Source of the DNA: Pseudoxanthomonas sp. PXM03
GTDB taxonomy: Bacteria; Pseudomonadota; Gammaproteobacteria; Xanthomonadales; Xanthomonadaceae
Direction of reading: 5' to 3'
Assembly: GCF_014852005.1 (NCBI RefSeq)
Contig: NZ_JACVAU010000002.1
Location: 186,001-250,000 of the forward strand
Length of the DNA stretch: 64,000 nt
Made by a program: the position numbers and the translations under genes
The notes under the pieces: model-generated
What the model was told of the DNA's origin: nothing
Databases searched by the model: none
The model's input: the letters and a program-made list of their open reading frames with translations, nothing else
In this document: positions 16,045 through 26,445 of the stretch, one piece after another
Layout: each line of letters begins with the position of its first letter
Numbering within the stretch: position 1 is the first letter of the stretch

Positions 16045-17442
16045 ATGACCCGTAGCAAGCGTATCTATGTGTTGGACACCAACGTGCTGATGCACGACCC
16101 CACCGCGCTGTTCAAGTTCGAGGAACACGATGTCTTCCTGCCGATGCAGGTGATCGAAGAACTGGACAACGGCAAGAAAGGCACGTCGGAAGCGAGCCGC
16201 AATGCGCGGCAGGTCAGCCGCTTCCTCAACGAACTGGTCGAAGCGTCCGGCCTGGACAACCTGGCCGCCGGCATCCCGCTGATCCAGCCCAACAGCCTGC
16301 AGCTGCGCGGCAAGGAAAGCGCAGGCCTGCTGCGGTTCCAGACCAGCCATTTCGACGCCGGCAAGAGCTTCGGCGCCGTCATCCCCGACAACGCCATCCT
16401 CGGCGCGATCCTGGCGCTGAAGGAACACACGCCGGAGATCCCGGTGGTGTTCGTGTCCAAGGACATCAACCTGCGCATCAAGGCGGCGATTGCCGGGATC
16501 GTGTCGGAGGATTACGAGAACGACCGCGCGCTGGACGATTTCAGCCTGCTGTACACCGGCGCGGATCCGCTGCCGGAGGACTTCTGGCAGCGCCACGGCA
16601 AGGACCTGCGCTCCTGGACCGACAAGGGACGCACGTATTACGAAGTCACCATGACCGAGGGCGCGGGCTGGTACCCGAACCAGTACCTCTACCTGCCCGG
16701 CGATGACGAATCGGAGTTCCGTGTCAGCCGGGTGGAAGGCGACAAGGCGACGCTGCAGATCGTCGATGACTTCCGCCACAGCCAGCACGCGGTGTGGGGC
16801 ATCAATGCGCGCAACCGCGAGCAGAACTTCGCGCTCAACGCGCTGATGGATCCGGAAGTCGACTTCGTCACCCTGCTCGGCACCGCCGGCACCGGCAAGA
16901 CGCTGCTGGCACTGGCGGCCGGCCTTGCGCAGACGATGGACCAGCAGCGCTACCGCGAGATCATCATGACCCGCGCCACGGTCAGCGTGGGCGAGGACAT
17001 CGGCTTCCTGCCCGGCACGGAAGAAGAAAAGATGACGCCGTGGATGGGCGCGCTGACCGACAACCTGGAAGTGCTGACGCACAACCAGGAAGGCGGTGCG
17101 TGGGGGCGCGCGGCGACCAACGACCTGCTGGCCTCGCGCATCAAGATCCGCTCGATGAACTTCATGCGCGGGCGCACGTTCCTGTCGCGCTACCTGATCC
17201 TCGATGAGGCGCAGAACCTCACGCCCAAGCAGATGAAGACGCTGATCACCCGCGCAGGCCCTGGCACGAAAATCGTCTGCCTGGGCAACGTGGAACAGAT
17301 CGACACGCCCTACCTGACGGAGACGACATCCGGCCTGACCTACGCGGTGGACCGCTTCAAGAACTGGGCGCACAGCGCGCACATCACGCTGCGGCGTGGC
17401 GAGCGGTCGCGCCTGGCGGATTACGCGTCGGAAGTGTTGTAA
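16045..17442 (+). CDS. PhoH-family protein with N-terminal PIN domain (PhoH2/YlaK-like)
   Basis: This 465-residue protein joins a PIN nuclease domain (YVLDTNVLMHDP, VIEELDNGKKG, SKDINLRIKA; residues 1-150 approximately) to a PhoH ATPase (Walker A GTAGTGKTLLALAA, Walker B YLILDEAQNL). PhoH2 proteins of this layout are RNA helicase/ribonucleases in actinobacteria; in proteobacteria the role is less clear. The ATG at 16045 has GAGG about 8 nt upstream and starts the PIN fold. An alternative start at 15976 would add 23 residues with no match. It follows bcp on the same strand. Confidence 0.94.
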   Translation: MTRSKRIYVLDTNVLMHDPTALFKFEEHDVFLPMQVIEELDNGKKGTSEASRNARQVSRFLNELVEASGLDNLAAGIPLIQPNSLQLRGKESAGLLRFQTSHFDAGKSFGAVIPDNAILGAILALKEHTPEIPVVFVSKDINLRIKAAIAGIVSEDYENDRALDDFSLLYTGADPLPEDFWQRHGKDLRSWTDKGRTYYEVTMTEGAGWYPNQYLYLPGDDESEFRVSRVEGDKATLQIVDDFRHSQHAVWGINARNREQNFALNALMDPEVDFVTLLGTAGTGKTLLALAAGLAQTMDQQRYREIIMTRATVSVGEDIGFLPGTEEEKMTPWMGALTDNLEVLTHNQEGGAWGRAATNDLLASRIKIRSMNFMRGRTFLSRYLILDEAQNLTPKQMKTLITRAGPGTKIVCLGNVEQIDTPYLTETTSGLTYAVDRFKNWAHSAHITLRRGERSRLADYASEVL

Positions 17443-17463
17443 CCGGACACGGGTGCCGACGCC

Positions 17464-18177
17464 ATGGGCCTCCACCTTCCCCGCTGGGTCTGGATCGGCG
17501 CCGTCCTGCTGGCGTGCGTGGCGGGGATGGTCAATGTCATCGGCTATCTCGGCTTCGAGCATCAGGCGGTCAGCCACCTGACCGGCACTACCAGCCTGCT
17601 GGGGGCGGCACTCGCGCAGGGAGACCTGCGCGCAGTGACGCACCTGTGGGGCATGCTGATCGCGTTCTGCCTTGGCGCGATGCTGAGCGGCCTGATCATC
17701 CAGGACCAGACGCTGAAACTGGGGCGTCGCTACGGCGTGGTACTGGCGCTGGAAGCGGTCGTGCTGCTCGCCGCGATTCCGCTGTTCAAGCAGGAACAGA
17801 TCTGGGGCGCCCTGCTCGCCGCCATGGCGTGCGGACTGCAGAACGCGATGGTCACCACCTACAGCGGTGCCGCCGTCCGCACCACGCACCTCAGCGGCAT
17901 GTTCACCGACCTCGGCATCGGACTGGGCCACCTGCTGCGCGGGATGCCGCTGCCGGTGCGCCGACTGACCCTCAGCGGCCTGATCATCAGCGGTTTCCTC
18001 GCCGGAGGCGTGCTCGGCGCGTGGCTGTACCTGCGCCTCGCCTACGACGCGCTGCTGGTGCCCGCGATGCTCACCGGCCTCACGGGTATCGCGCACGTCG
18101 TATATCTGCATCGACGCTTCGTCGATACGGGCGAGGAGCCGGTGGATCACGGCGTCGAACGCGGACCACCGGATTGA
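17464..18177 (+). CDS. YoaK-family (DUF1275) inner-membrane protein
   Basis: This 237-residue protein has about six hydrophobic helices and the YoaK pattern: LLACVAGMVNVIGYL, AVSHLTGTTSLLG and a middle GLQNAMVTTYSGAAVRTTHLSGMFTDLG with the typical THxSG and TDLG motifs. The function of the family is unknown. It begins 21 nt after the PhoH-like gene and converges on an acyltransferase gene with an 18-nt gap. Confidence 0.88.
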   Translation: MGLHLPRWVWIGAVLLACVAGMVNVIGYLGFEHQAVSHLTGTTSLLGAALAQGDLRAVTHLWGMLIAFCLGAMLSGLIIQDQTLKLGRRYGVVLALEAVVLLAAIPLFKQEQIWGALLAAMACGLQNAMVTTYSGAAVRTTHLSGMFTDLGIGLGHLLRGMPLPVRRLTLSGLIISGFLAGGVLGAWLYLRLAYDALLVPAMLTGLTGIAHVVYLHRRFVDTGEEPVDHGVERGPPD

Positions 18178-18195
18178 TCCGTCCTTTCCCGGGTG

Positions 18196-19245
18196 TCAGT
18201 GCCTGAAACGCTCACGTAGCCGGATCAGCGGCCTCTCCACCGCGAAATAACTGGCGCTGGCCGCCAGGAAAGGCAGGACAATCGCCAACGGCAGCATCTC
18301 GCGCGCGAGCGGGACATTCCTGCCCAGGAAGATCTGTTGCCACAGATAGAGCGAGTAGCTGATGGTGCCGATGAACACGGCCACCTGGCTGTTCAGCACG
18401 CGATCGATTCCGGGATTGACCCGGAACACCACACCGAGCAGGCAGACCGCGATGGCGATGTTGACCAGGGTCGCGCCCACCGGCAGGTAGAACGACGGCC
18501 ATTCGGAGAACGACGCCGCCATCACGGCAACCAGCGCCGCCAGCGGATAGGCCGCCGCCGGAATCGCATCCGCCAACCGTTCCTTGCCGAACCGGTGCAC
18601 CAGCAGCGCGGCCAGGCAACCCGTGGCCAGTGAATCCGCCACGTACTGGAACTCTTCGTCGATCCCGATGCGCGCCTGCGGCCACCCCATCCACGCGACC
18701 ACACGCACCAGCGGTGCCAGCGCGATGATGACCCCCACCACGACGGCGGCGCGCTTGCCCGACCACAGGAACAGCAAGGGCCAGAGCAGGTAGAACTGCT
18801 CTTCCACCGCCAGCGACCACAGGTGCCCCAGCGTCCATCCACGGTCGTGGTGGTAATCCATCGTATAGGTCAACGCATGCAGCACGTCCCCGGGCTTCAG
18901 TGTCGCCCAGCCGATGGACGCCACCACGACCGCGCACGCAATGTACAGATAGGCTGCGGGGAAGATCCGGATCGTCCTGCGCAGGTAGAAGTCGCGCAAG
19001 GAAACACGCCCCCGCCGGCTGCGTTCGTCGATCAGCAGCGTGGTGATCAGGAAACCGGAGAGCACGAAGAAGATCGCCACGCCGAAGCGTGCGATATCGA
19101 GCACGAGCAGGTTCCTGATCACCACCGGGAACTGGGGAAGGCCGGCGGCGTGCCCCAGCAGGACCATGAGCACGGCGATCGCACGCACGCCATCGAGCCC
19201 TGAAAGCCGTTTTCCCACGCCATCCCCTGTCGCCGTTTCCGGCAC
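18196..19245 (-). CDS. Membrane acyltransferase, OafA/YrhL family (acyltransferase 3)
   Basis: This 349-residue protein has about ten membrane helices and the acyltransferase-3 motifs: LDGVRAIAVLMVLLGHAAG with the essential His, RFGVAIFFVLSGFLIT, RRTIRIFPAAYL, and HLWSLAVEEQFYLLWP. Such proteins acetylate or otherwise O-acylate surface sugars, using cytoplasmic acyl-CoA. It stands alone between YoaK and thiD, 3 kb from the polysaccharide locus, so a role in that polymer is possible but unproven. Confidence 0.92.
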   Translation of the reverse strand: MPETATGDGVGKRLSGLDGVRAIAVLMVLLGHAAGLPQFPVVIRNLLVLDIARFGVAIFFVLSGFLITTLLIDERSRRGRVSLRDFYLRRTIRIFPAAYLYIACAVVVASIGWATLKPGDVLHALTYTMDYHHDRGWTLGHLWSLAVEEQFYLLWPLLFLWSGKRAAVVVGVIIALAPLVRVVAWMGWPQARIGIDEEFQYVADSLATGCLAALLVHRFGKERLADAIPAAAYPLAALVAVMAASFSEWPSFYLPVGATLVNIAIAVCLLGVVFRVNPGIDRVLNSQVAVFIGTISYSLYLWQQIFLGRNVPLAREMLPLAIVLPFLAASASYFAVERPLIRLRERFRH

Positions 19246-19309
19246 GCCTTGCGATACCCCCTAGACGCAGGATGCGCGCCAACGGGGCCATCCGGCGCAA
19301 GGCTGACGG

Positions 19310-19315
19310 CATAAT
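19310..19315 (+). promoter_or_regulatory. Candidate -10 box implying a leaderless thiD transcript
   Basis: CATAAT lies 6 nt before the thiD ATG. If it is the -10 hexamer, transcription would start at or next to the start codon, and no Shine-Dalgarno sequence is seen in the preceding 20 nt. A good -35 hexamer is not evident. Confidence 0.3.
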
Positions 19316-19321
19316 GGCCGC

Positions 19322-20128
19322 ATGCGCTCACCTTCCACTGTCTCCGCCCTGACCATCGCCGGTTCCGATTCCGGTGGCGGCGCCGGCATCCAGGCCGACC
19401 TCAAGACCTTCGCGGCGCACCGCGTGCACGGCCTCTCCGCGATCGCTGCGTTGACCGCGCAGCACACCAGGGGCGTAACGGCGGTGAACGTGCCGCCGAT
19501 GGAATTCCTGCGCGCGCAACTGGATGCGTGCTTCGAGGACTTCGATATCCGCGCGGTCAAGCTGGGGATGCTGGCCACCGCCGAGGTGATCGGCGCCGTG
19601 GTCGAAGCACTCGTCCGGCACAACCCCGGCACGGTGGTCGTCGACCCGGTGATGGTCGCCACCAGTGGCGCGAGGTTGCTGGAGAACAACGCGCTGGACG
19701 CCATGCGCCGCCAGTTGCTGCCACTGGCCGACGTGCTGACGCCCAATCTGCCCGAAGCCGAACTGCTGCTGGGACGCACGATCCCCGATGTGCAGGCGAT
19801 GCGCGACGCGGCGCGGGACCTGCTGGCGCTGGGCGCGCACGCCGTGTTCCTCAAGGGCGGCCATCTGCCCGGCGACGGGGACGTCGTCGACCTGTATGCG
19901 GATGCGGAAGGCGTGGCGGAAACGGCGCATTCGCGCCTCGCACTTGAAGCCCATGGCACCGGCTGCACGCTGGCGTCCGCCATCGCGGCCCGCCGGGCGC
20001 AGGGCATGGCGATGAAGGAGGCCTGCCTCGCCGCATCCGACTACGTGCACGCCGGGCTTCGGGGCGGCTACCGCCCAGGACGCAGCGAGATCCTCGTGCT
20101 GGACCATTTCGGCGCCGCGCCCGTCTGA
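19322..20128 (+). CDS. thiD: Hydroxymethylpyrimidine/phosphomethylpyrimidine kinase
   Basis: This 268-residue ribokinase-fold enzyme phosphorylates HMP and HMP-phosphate in thiamine biosynthesis. It starts [22 protein letters not shown], the signature of ThiD, and has [28 protein letters not shown] and the anion-hole motif [14 protein letters not shown] with catalytic Asp replaced by Cys, as is normal in ThiD. The stop overlaps the next gene by 1 nt (TGATG). It is divergent from the acyltransferase across 76 nt. Confidence 0.96.
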   Translation: MRSPSTVSALTIAGSDSGGGAGIQADLKTFAAHRVHGLSAIAALTAQHTRGVTAVNVPPMEFLRAQLDACFEDFDIRAVKLGMLATAEVIGAVVEALVRHNPGTVVVDPVMVATSGARLLENNALDAMRRQLLPLADVLTPNLPEAELLLGRTIPDVQAMRDAARDLLALGAHAVFLKGGHLPGDGDVVDLYADAEGVAETAHSRLALEAHGTGCTLASAIAARRAQGMAMKEACLAASDYVHAGLRGGYRPGRSEILVLDHFGAAPV

Positions 20129-20982
20129 TGGACGACATCGACATGCCCACGATTTCAGCGCACGACATCCCGCTGACCACGCCCGACGGCCATGCGTATG
20201 CGTTGATGGCGCGCATCCCCGCGCAGGCGAACTCCGCCGTGCTGTGGGTCCCCGCCCTCGGCGTGGCGGCGCGGCATTACATGCCGTTCGCGGAGGGCCT
20301 GGCCGCACGCGGCATGGCGGTGTTCGTGCACGAATGGCGCGGCAACGGCAGCAGCTCGCTGCGCGCGGACCGCCGCCATGATTGGGGCTACCGCGAGCTG
20401 CTGGGCATGGACCTGCCATCGAGTCATGCGGAACTTCGCCGGCAGCTACCCGATGTGCCGCATGTGATCGGCGGGCACAGCCTGGGTGGGCAGCTCGCGG
20501 CCTGCCATCTGGGCCAGCATCCCGACGCATTCGCAGGGCTGTGGCTGGTCGGCAGCGGCACGCCTTACTGGCGTGCGTTCCCCGCGCCGCGCGGCTACGC
20601 ACTGCCGTTCTTCTACCAGTTCGCGCCCTGGCTGGCACGCGCATGCGGTGCGCTGCCCGGTCGTCGCCTGGGGTTTGGCGGCGACGAAGCACGCAGCCTG
20701 ATCCGCGACTGGGCACGCGTGGGCCTGAGCGGCCGCTATCGCGCCGCCGGCTTGCCGGTGGATCTGGAAGCCGGCATGCGCCAGGTCCAGGCACCACTCC
20801 ATGGCGTGCTCTTCGACGACGACTGGCTGGCGCCGGAAAGCTCGCTGCGCGCGCTGGCGGCCAAGATGCCTGGAAGCCCGACCCGCGTCACCACGCTGCA
20901 CCACGCGGCGCTGGGCACGCATGCGGATCACTTCGCCTGGATGAAGCAACCTGCCGCCGTGATCGACGCCCTGCTGTCCTGA
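20128..20982 (+). CDS. Alpha/beta-hydrolase-fold protein
   Basis: This 284-residue protein has the nucleophile elbow GGHSLGG with Ser118, an upstream oxyanion region around VPALGVAARHY, and a C-terminal His in LGTHADHFAWMK. A late Asp (VLFDDDWLAPE) completes the triad. No signal peptide is seen. Translational coupling to thiD (TGATG) suggests co-expression, but no thiamine function is known for it. The substrate is unknown. Confidence 0.85.
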   Translation: MDDIDMPTISAHDIPLTTPDGHAYALMARIPAQANSAVLWVPALGVAARHYMPFAEGLAARGMAVFVHEWRGNGSSSLRADRRHDWGYRELLGMDLPSSHAELRRQLPDVPHVIGGHSLGGQLAACHLGQHPDAFAGLWLVGSGTPYWRAFPAPRGYALPFFYQFAPWLARACGALPGRRLGFGGDEARSLIRDWARVGLSGRYRAAGLPVDLEAGMRQVQAPLHGVLFDDDWLAPESSLRALAAKMPGSPTRVTTLHHAALGTHADHFAWMKQPAAVIDALLS

Positions 20983-20997
20983 TCGCGGATCAGCAGC
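20973..20997. terminator. Bidirectional hairpin between convergent genes
   Basis: Arms CTGATC and GATCAG around GCG are extended by outer GCTG/CAGC pairs with a 2-nt bulge. It overlaps both stop codons' surroundings. There is no T tract, so it is a weak terminator or an end-stabilising hairpin. Confidence 0.45.
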
Positions 20998-22045
20998 CCA
21001 CGACGATGCTGTCGCGTCCCTGCGCCTTGGCACGGTAGAGCGCGCTGTCCGCACTGTTGATCCAGTCCGATACCGATGCGATGCCCGGATGCGCTTCGGA
21101 CAGGCCGATGCTGACGGTGCAGCGCAGGCCGCGTGCGGAAAAGGCACAGGCGGCCACCTGCCGCCGCAGCCGCTCCGCCGCCACGATCGCTTCTTCCCAG
21201 CGCGTATCGGGCATGACGACGCCGAACTCGTCGCCGCCATAACGGCCACCCGTGTCCACATCGCGCAGGCAGGCCTTCAACAATCGCGCGAACTCTTCCA
21301 CCACTTCATCCCCGACCGTGTGGCCGTAGCCGTCGTTGATGTCCTTGAAACGGTCGATGTCGATCAGCACCAGCACCGCCGTCCGGCCTGATCGCTGGAA
21401 GCGCTTGAGCTCGGTGGTGGCGGCATGCAGCCATTGCTGCCGGTTCATCAGCCCGGTGGCGGCATCGAAGCGCGCCATCTTCTCCAGCAGGTCCTTCTGT
21501 TGCCGCGCCTTGCGCGACAGCGAGTGGGTGGCAACGCCGATCGCCATCGGATAGATGGCCAGGAACGGCAGGCAGGCCAGGACCACGGGGTAGCTGGTGT
21601 AGGGATCGAAGGCGAAACCCCACGCTGCGCTGGCCGCCAGGCAGGTCAGCATCATCGTGCCCAGCGTGCGGATGCCGAAGCGTCCACCGCCGATGATCAC
21701 CTTGTCCATCGTCAGCATCACCGCCAGCAGCACGCTGGGCAGCGCATCGAAGTGCATGGCGGCGATCCAGAAGCCACCCATCGCCGCATCGAAGGTCAGA
21801 TTCTGGAATTCGGCCTGGATGGGTTCGTCCCGGCTCAGCTTCACCCGCAGGTAGGCCAGGTGCGGCCAGAGGAAGCCATTGGCGATCAGCAGCACCCACA
21901 GGGCGGGCGACGCCGAATGTTCGTAAAGCACGGCCGCCACGCATATCGCGCCCAGCCCCAGCCCCAGCGCGCGCATCCGGTACATGCGCAGGCCATAGCG
22001 TGAGCGGTTCTGTTCCGCCATGTCGCGTGCAGCGTCGGAGGACAA
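20990..22045 (-). CDS. Membrane diguanylate cyclase (GGDEF) with N-terminal MASE2-like domain
   Basis: This 351-residue protein has about five to six membrane helices in residues 20-170, resembling the MASE2 region of AdrA/DgcC, followed by a GGDEF domain. The active-site motif is GGDEF (RYGGDEFGVVMP), and an RDVD inhibitory I-site is exactly five residues upstream, so product feedback is expected. It makes c-di-GMP, which commonly switches on exopolysaccharide production, and it lies directly before the polysaccharide locus. No EAL domain is present. An alternative start nine codons downstream cannot be excluded. Confidence 0.93.
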   Translation of the reverse strand: MSSDAARDMAEQNRSRYGLRMYRMRALGLGLGAICVAAVLYEHSASPALWVLLIANGFLWPHLAYLRVKLSRDEPIQAEFQNLTFDAAMGGFWIAAMHFDALPSVLLAVMLTMDKVIIGGGRFGIRTLGTMMLTCLAASAAWGFAFDPYTSYPVVLACLPFLAIYPMAIGVATHSLSRKARQQKDLLEKMARFDAATGLMNRQQWLHAATTELKRFQRSGRTAVLVLIDIDRFKDINDGYGHTVGDEVVEEFARLLKACLRDVDTGGRYGGDEFGVVMPDTRWEEAIVAAERLRRQVAACAFSARGLRCTVSIGLSEAHPGIASVSDWINSADSALYRAKAQGRDSIVVGC

Positions 22046-22161
22046 GCGGATCCAGGCGGTGGGAATTGAGCGGATTCTCGGCCAATCACGCGGGCGGTGC
22101 CAGCCCGCGACACGACGCCGCGCCCCCGCTTATGCCAACCGGGTCACGTTCGGCGCATCGA

Positions 22162-23178
22162 TCATGCCGCCGGGTAGCCCTGGGGATTCCGGGATTGCCA
22201 GCGCCACGCATCGCGGCACATCGCTTCCACCCCCAGTTCGGCCTGCCAGCCGAGCGCCTGTCGGGCCAACGAGGGATCCGCGTACACCTCCGCCACGTCG
22301 CCGGGCCGCCGTGCGACCACTTCGTAGGGAATGTCCCGTGCGGCCGCATCCGCGAATGCCTTCACCAGCTGCAGCACGCTGACCCCCTGGCCCGTGCCCA
22401 GGTTGACGGTCAGGTTGCGTTGCTCGCGGGCAAGGAAATCCAGCGCATCGGCATGCGCGCGCGCCAGGTCCATCACATGGATGTAGTCACGCACACCGGT
22501 GCCGTCCAGGGTTGGCCAGTCGCCGCCGAATACGCTCAGCCGGTCACGCCGCCCCACCGCCACCTGGCAGATGTACGGCATCAGGTTGTTGGGAATGCCG
22601 GTGGGATCTTCGCCGATGAGGCCCGATTCGTGCGCGCCCACCGGGTTGAAGTAGCGCAGGTTCGCGGCATGGAATTCCGCGTCGCTGCGGCACAGATCGC
22701 CGATGAGCTCTTCCATCACCAGCTTGGTGCGGCCATAGGGATTGGTGACCTGGAGGCTCGCGTCTTCGCGCACGGGTACGCTGGCGGGGTCTCCGTAGAC
22801 CGTGGCGGAGGAACTGAATACCAGCCGCCTGACGCCTGCCGCCTGCATGCCGTGCAGCAGGTTGAGCGTGCCGCCGATGTTGTTGTGGAAATAGTCCAGC
22901 GGACGCTCGCAGGATTCGCCCACCGATTTCAGCGCAGCGAAATGCACGACCGCATCGAACGGCTGGCGTTCGAAGAACCGCGAGACGGCCTCGCGTTCGC
23001 GCAGGTCCAGCGGCTGGAAAGGCACCGGGTGGCCGGTGATCTGCTGCAGCCGGGTCAGTACGCCCGGCGAGCTGTTGCTGAAATTGTCGGCCACCACCAC
23101 ATCATGGCCGCGTTCCACCAGCACCACGTAGGTGTGCGCGCCGATGTAGCCGGCGCCGCCGCACAACAGGATCCGCAT
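22162..23178 (-). CDS. galE: UDP-glucose 4-epimerase
   Basis: This 338-residue extended short-chain dehydrogenase interconverts UDP-glucose and UDP-galactose (or the GlcNAc forms). The NAD motif GGAGYIGAH opens the protein; SSSATVYG and the catalytic pair in YGRTK follow, with LRYFNPVGAHESGLIGEDP characteristic of GalE. The ATG at 23178 is preceded by GGGGGAG. The frame is open further upstream but only through low-quality sequence. It is the left-most gene of the exopolysaccharide locus and is divergent from the UDP-sugar dehydrogenase. Confidence 0.95.
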   Translation of the reverse strand: MRILLCGGAGYIGAHTYVVLVERGHDVVVADNFSNSSPGVLTRLQQITGHPVPFQPLDLREREAVSRFFERQPFDAVVHFAALKSVGESCERPLDYFHNNIGGTLNLLHGMQAAGVRRLVFSSSATVYGDPASVPVREDASLQVTNPYGRTKLVMEELIGDLCRSDAEFHAANLRYFNPVGAHESGLIGEDPTGIPNNLMPYICQVAVGRRDRLSVFGGDWPTLDGTGVRDYIHVMDLARAHADALDFLAREQRNLTVNLGTGQGVSVLQLVKAFADAAARDIPYEVVARRPGDVAEVYADPSLARQALGWQAELGVEAMCRDAWRWQSRNPQGYPAA

Positions 23179-23404
23179 CTCGACTCCCCCGGTCGCAGGT
23201 CGCAGGTCGCGCCATCTTCCCGATGGACGATTGCCCCTTGTTACGCAGGCAGCGACACATTCAGGCCAATCCTGGCGCGTGTCCTCCCGGGCGTGCTTTG
23301 GACGTTGATCGACTCGACACCAGGCCGGGAACCGGGCGAACGCGCCCACCGCGCCACCGTATAGACTTCTCGACAGACGCGACACACAGGGGATCTCCAC
23401 ATCG

Positions 23405-24694
<1,290 letters not shown>

Positions 24695-24721
24695 GCGACC
24701 CGATTCCACGAGACCCTGTTG

Positions 24722-25729
24722 ATGCGCGTACTGGTCACCGGCGCTGCCGGCTTCATCGGCTCCCACCTCAGCCATCGCCTGCTCGATCGCGGCGACGAGG
24801 TGCTGGGGTATGACAACCTCAATGCCTACTACGACCCCACGTTGAAGGAGGCCCGCCTGGCCCGGCTCCTGCCGAAGGCGGGCTTCCATTTCGTGCGCGG
24901 CTCGCTGGAAGACCGCACGGCACTGGAAGCGGCTTTCGATGCGTTCAAGCCGCAGCGCGTGGTCAACCTGGCCGCCCAGGCCGGCGTGCGCTACTCGCTG
25001 GAGAACCCGCACGCCTACATCGACAGCAACATCGTCGGCTTCACCAACATCCTGGAAGCCTGCCGGCACCGCGGCATCGAGCATCTCGTCTACGCATCGT
25101 CCAGTTCGGTCTATGGCGCGAACCGGAAACTGCCGTTCGCGGTGGAGGACAGTGTCGACCATCCGGTCAGCCTGTACGCGGCCACCAAGAAGGCCAACGA
25201 ACTGATGGCGCACACCTACAGCCACCTGTTCGGCATGCCCACCACCGGACTGCGCTTCTTCACCGTGTACGGCCCCTGGGGCCGGCCTGACATGGCGCTG
25301 TTCCTGTTCACGAAGAACATCCTCGAGGGCAAGCCCATCGATGTGTTCAACCACGGCCACCACAGCCGCGACTTCACCTTCGTCGACGACATCGTGGAAG
25401 GCGTGATCCGCACGCTGGACACCGTCCCTGGCCCGGATCCGGCGTACGACCCGCTGCTGCCGAACCCGGGTTCGTCCAGCGCCCCGTACCGCGTCTACAA
25501 CATCGGCAATCACCAGCCGGTGCAGTTGCTGCGCTACATCGAAGTGCTGGAGGACTGCCTGGGCCGCAAGGCGGAGAAGCGCCTGCTCCCGATGCAGCCC
25601 GGCGACGTGCCCGACACCGAAGCCGACGTGGAAGCCCTGCGCCGCGATACGGGCTATTCGCCGACGACGCCCATCGAGACCGGCGTGCGCCGGTTCGTGG
25701 ACTGGTACCGGACGTTCTACGCCGAGTAA
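24722..25729 (+). CDS. UDP-glucuronate 4-epimerase-type NAD-dependent epimerase
   Basis: This 335-residue extended SDR has NAD motif [11 protein letters not shown], the segment [19 protein letters not shown] (a hallmark of the bacterial UDP-glucuronate epimerase group), SSSVYG and catalytic YAATK. It differs from TviC, which has a longer N-terminus. Members epimerise UDP-glucuronate to UDP-galacturonate; with the neighbouring dehydrogenase it may act on the HexNAc-uronate instead. The ATG at 24722 is used; the preceding TTG codon is in frame. An inverted repeat and the Wza-like gene follow. Confidence 0.9.
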   Translation: MRVLVTGAAGFIGSHLSHRLLDRGDEVLGYDNLNAYYDPTLKEARLARLLPKAGFHFVRGSLEDRTALEAAFDAFKPQRVVNLAAQAGVRYSLENPHAYIDSNIVGFTNILEACRHRGIEHLVYASSSSVYGANRKLPFAVEDSVDHPVSLYAATKKANELMAHTYSHLFGMPTTGLRFFTVYGPWGRPDMALFLFTKNILEGKPIDVFNHGHHSRDFTFVDDIVEGVIRTLDTVPGPDPAYDPLLPNPGSSSAPYRVYNIGNHQPVQLLRYIEVLEDCLGRKAEKRLLPMQPGDVPDTEADVEALRRDTGYSPTTPIETGVRRFVDWYRTFYAE

Positions 25730-25738
25730 GCACGACCA

Positions 25739-25759
25739 GGAGCGCCGGCAAGGCGCTCC
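25739..25759 (+). other. Hairpin between epimerase and Wza-like genes
   Basis: GGAGCGCC and GGCGCTCC form a perfect 8-bp stem with a 5-nt loop, 10 nt after the epimerase stop. There is no following T run. It may attenuate transcription or protect mRNA ends, setting the ratio of sugar enzymes to export genes. Confidence 0.4.
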
Positions 25760-25824
25760 GCAGTGGCCGGATTCCCCTGTCGCCGCCGTTGTTACCGGCA
25801 TCAGCAACTCCAGGGGATCCTCCG

Positions 25825-26445
25825 ATGAAACGCCTCTTTGCCGGCCTTGCCGCCACCCTCCTTTCCATGCTGCTGGCGTCGTGCGCCACCTCCTCCGGCA
25901 GCGAGACGCCACCGCCCGCGACAAGCACGCTGGGTACCGATGCGTACCACATCGGCGTGGACGACATCGTGCAGGTCTCCGTGTGGCGCAACCCGGAACT
26001 CGGCATCACCGTGCCGGTGCGTCCCGACGGCATGATTTCGGTGCCGTTGGTGGGCGACGTGCCGGCCGGCGGCCGCACCCCGGGGGACGTCGCGAAAGAC
26101 ATCCAGGAACGCCTGGCGACCTACGTGCGCGATCCGCAGGTGGCCGTGATCCTGACCGATCTGCGCAGCCACGAGTACCTGTCCCGGGTGCGCGTCACCG
26201 GTGCCGTCCGCCAGCCCGTGTCGCTGCCCTACCGCCCCGGCATGACGGTGCTGGACGCCGTGCTCGCCGCCGGTGGCATCACCGAGTTCGCGGCCGCCGA
26301 CAGGTCCGACCTGCACCGCAAGGGCGCCGAGCAGACCCAGACCTATGCGGTCCGGCTTGACCGCATCCTCAACCGCGGCGACCTGAGCACCAACTACACG
26401 GTGTCGCCCGGCGACGTCATCACCGTTCCCGAGCGCACGTTCTGA
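25825..26445 (+). CDS. Polysaccharide export lipoprotein, short Wza/OPX type
   Basis: This 206-residue protein has a lipoprotein signal ending in LLASCATS (Cys19), then the Poly_export domain (YHIGVDDIVQVSVWRNPELG, VRPDGMISVPLVGDV) and one SLBB region (VRVTGAVRQPVSLPYRPGMTVLDAV). It is far shorter than E. coli Wza (about 380 residues) and ends at the second domain with no C-terminal amphipathic helix to cross the outer membrane. A separate pore is therefore needed; the beta-barrel four genes on is the obvious candidate. The stop overlaps the Wzz-like start (TGATG). The ATG at 25825 has GGGGATCC before it. Confidence 0.93.
   Translation: MKRLFAGLAATLLSMLLASCATSSGSETPPPATSTLGTDAYHIGVDDIVQVSVWRNPELGITVPVRPDGMISVPLVGDVPAGGRTPGDVAKDIQERLATYVRDPQVAVILTDLRSHEYLSRVRVTGAVRQPVSLPYRPGMTVLDAVLAAGGITEFAAADRSDLHRKGAEQTQTYAVRLDRILNRGDLSTNYTVSPGDVITVPERTF

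Noticed and set aside
16015-18150. 711-codon open frame on the minus strand
   Set aside because: Antisense to the PIN-PhoH and YoaK-type genes, no recognisable domain, biased composition.
23191-23210. Nearly three tandem copies of GGTCGCA upstream of galE
   Set aside because: Too short to call a functional repeat; likely slippage in the untranslated leader.
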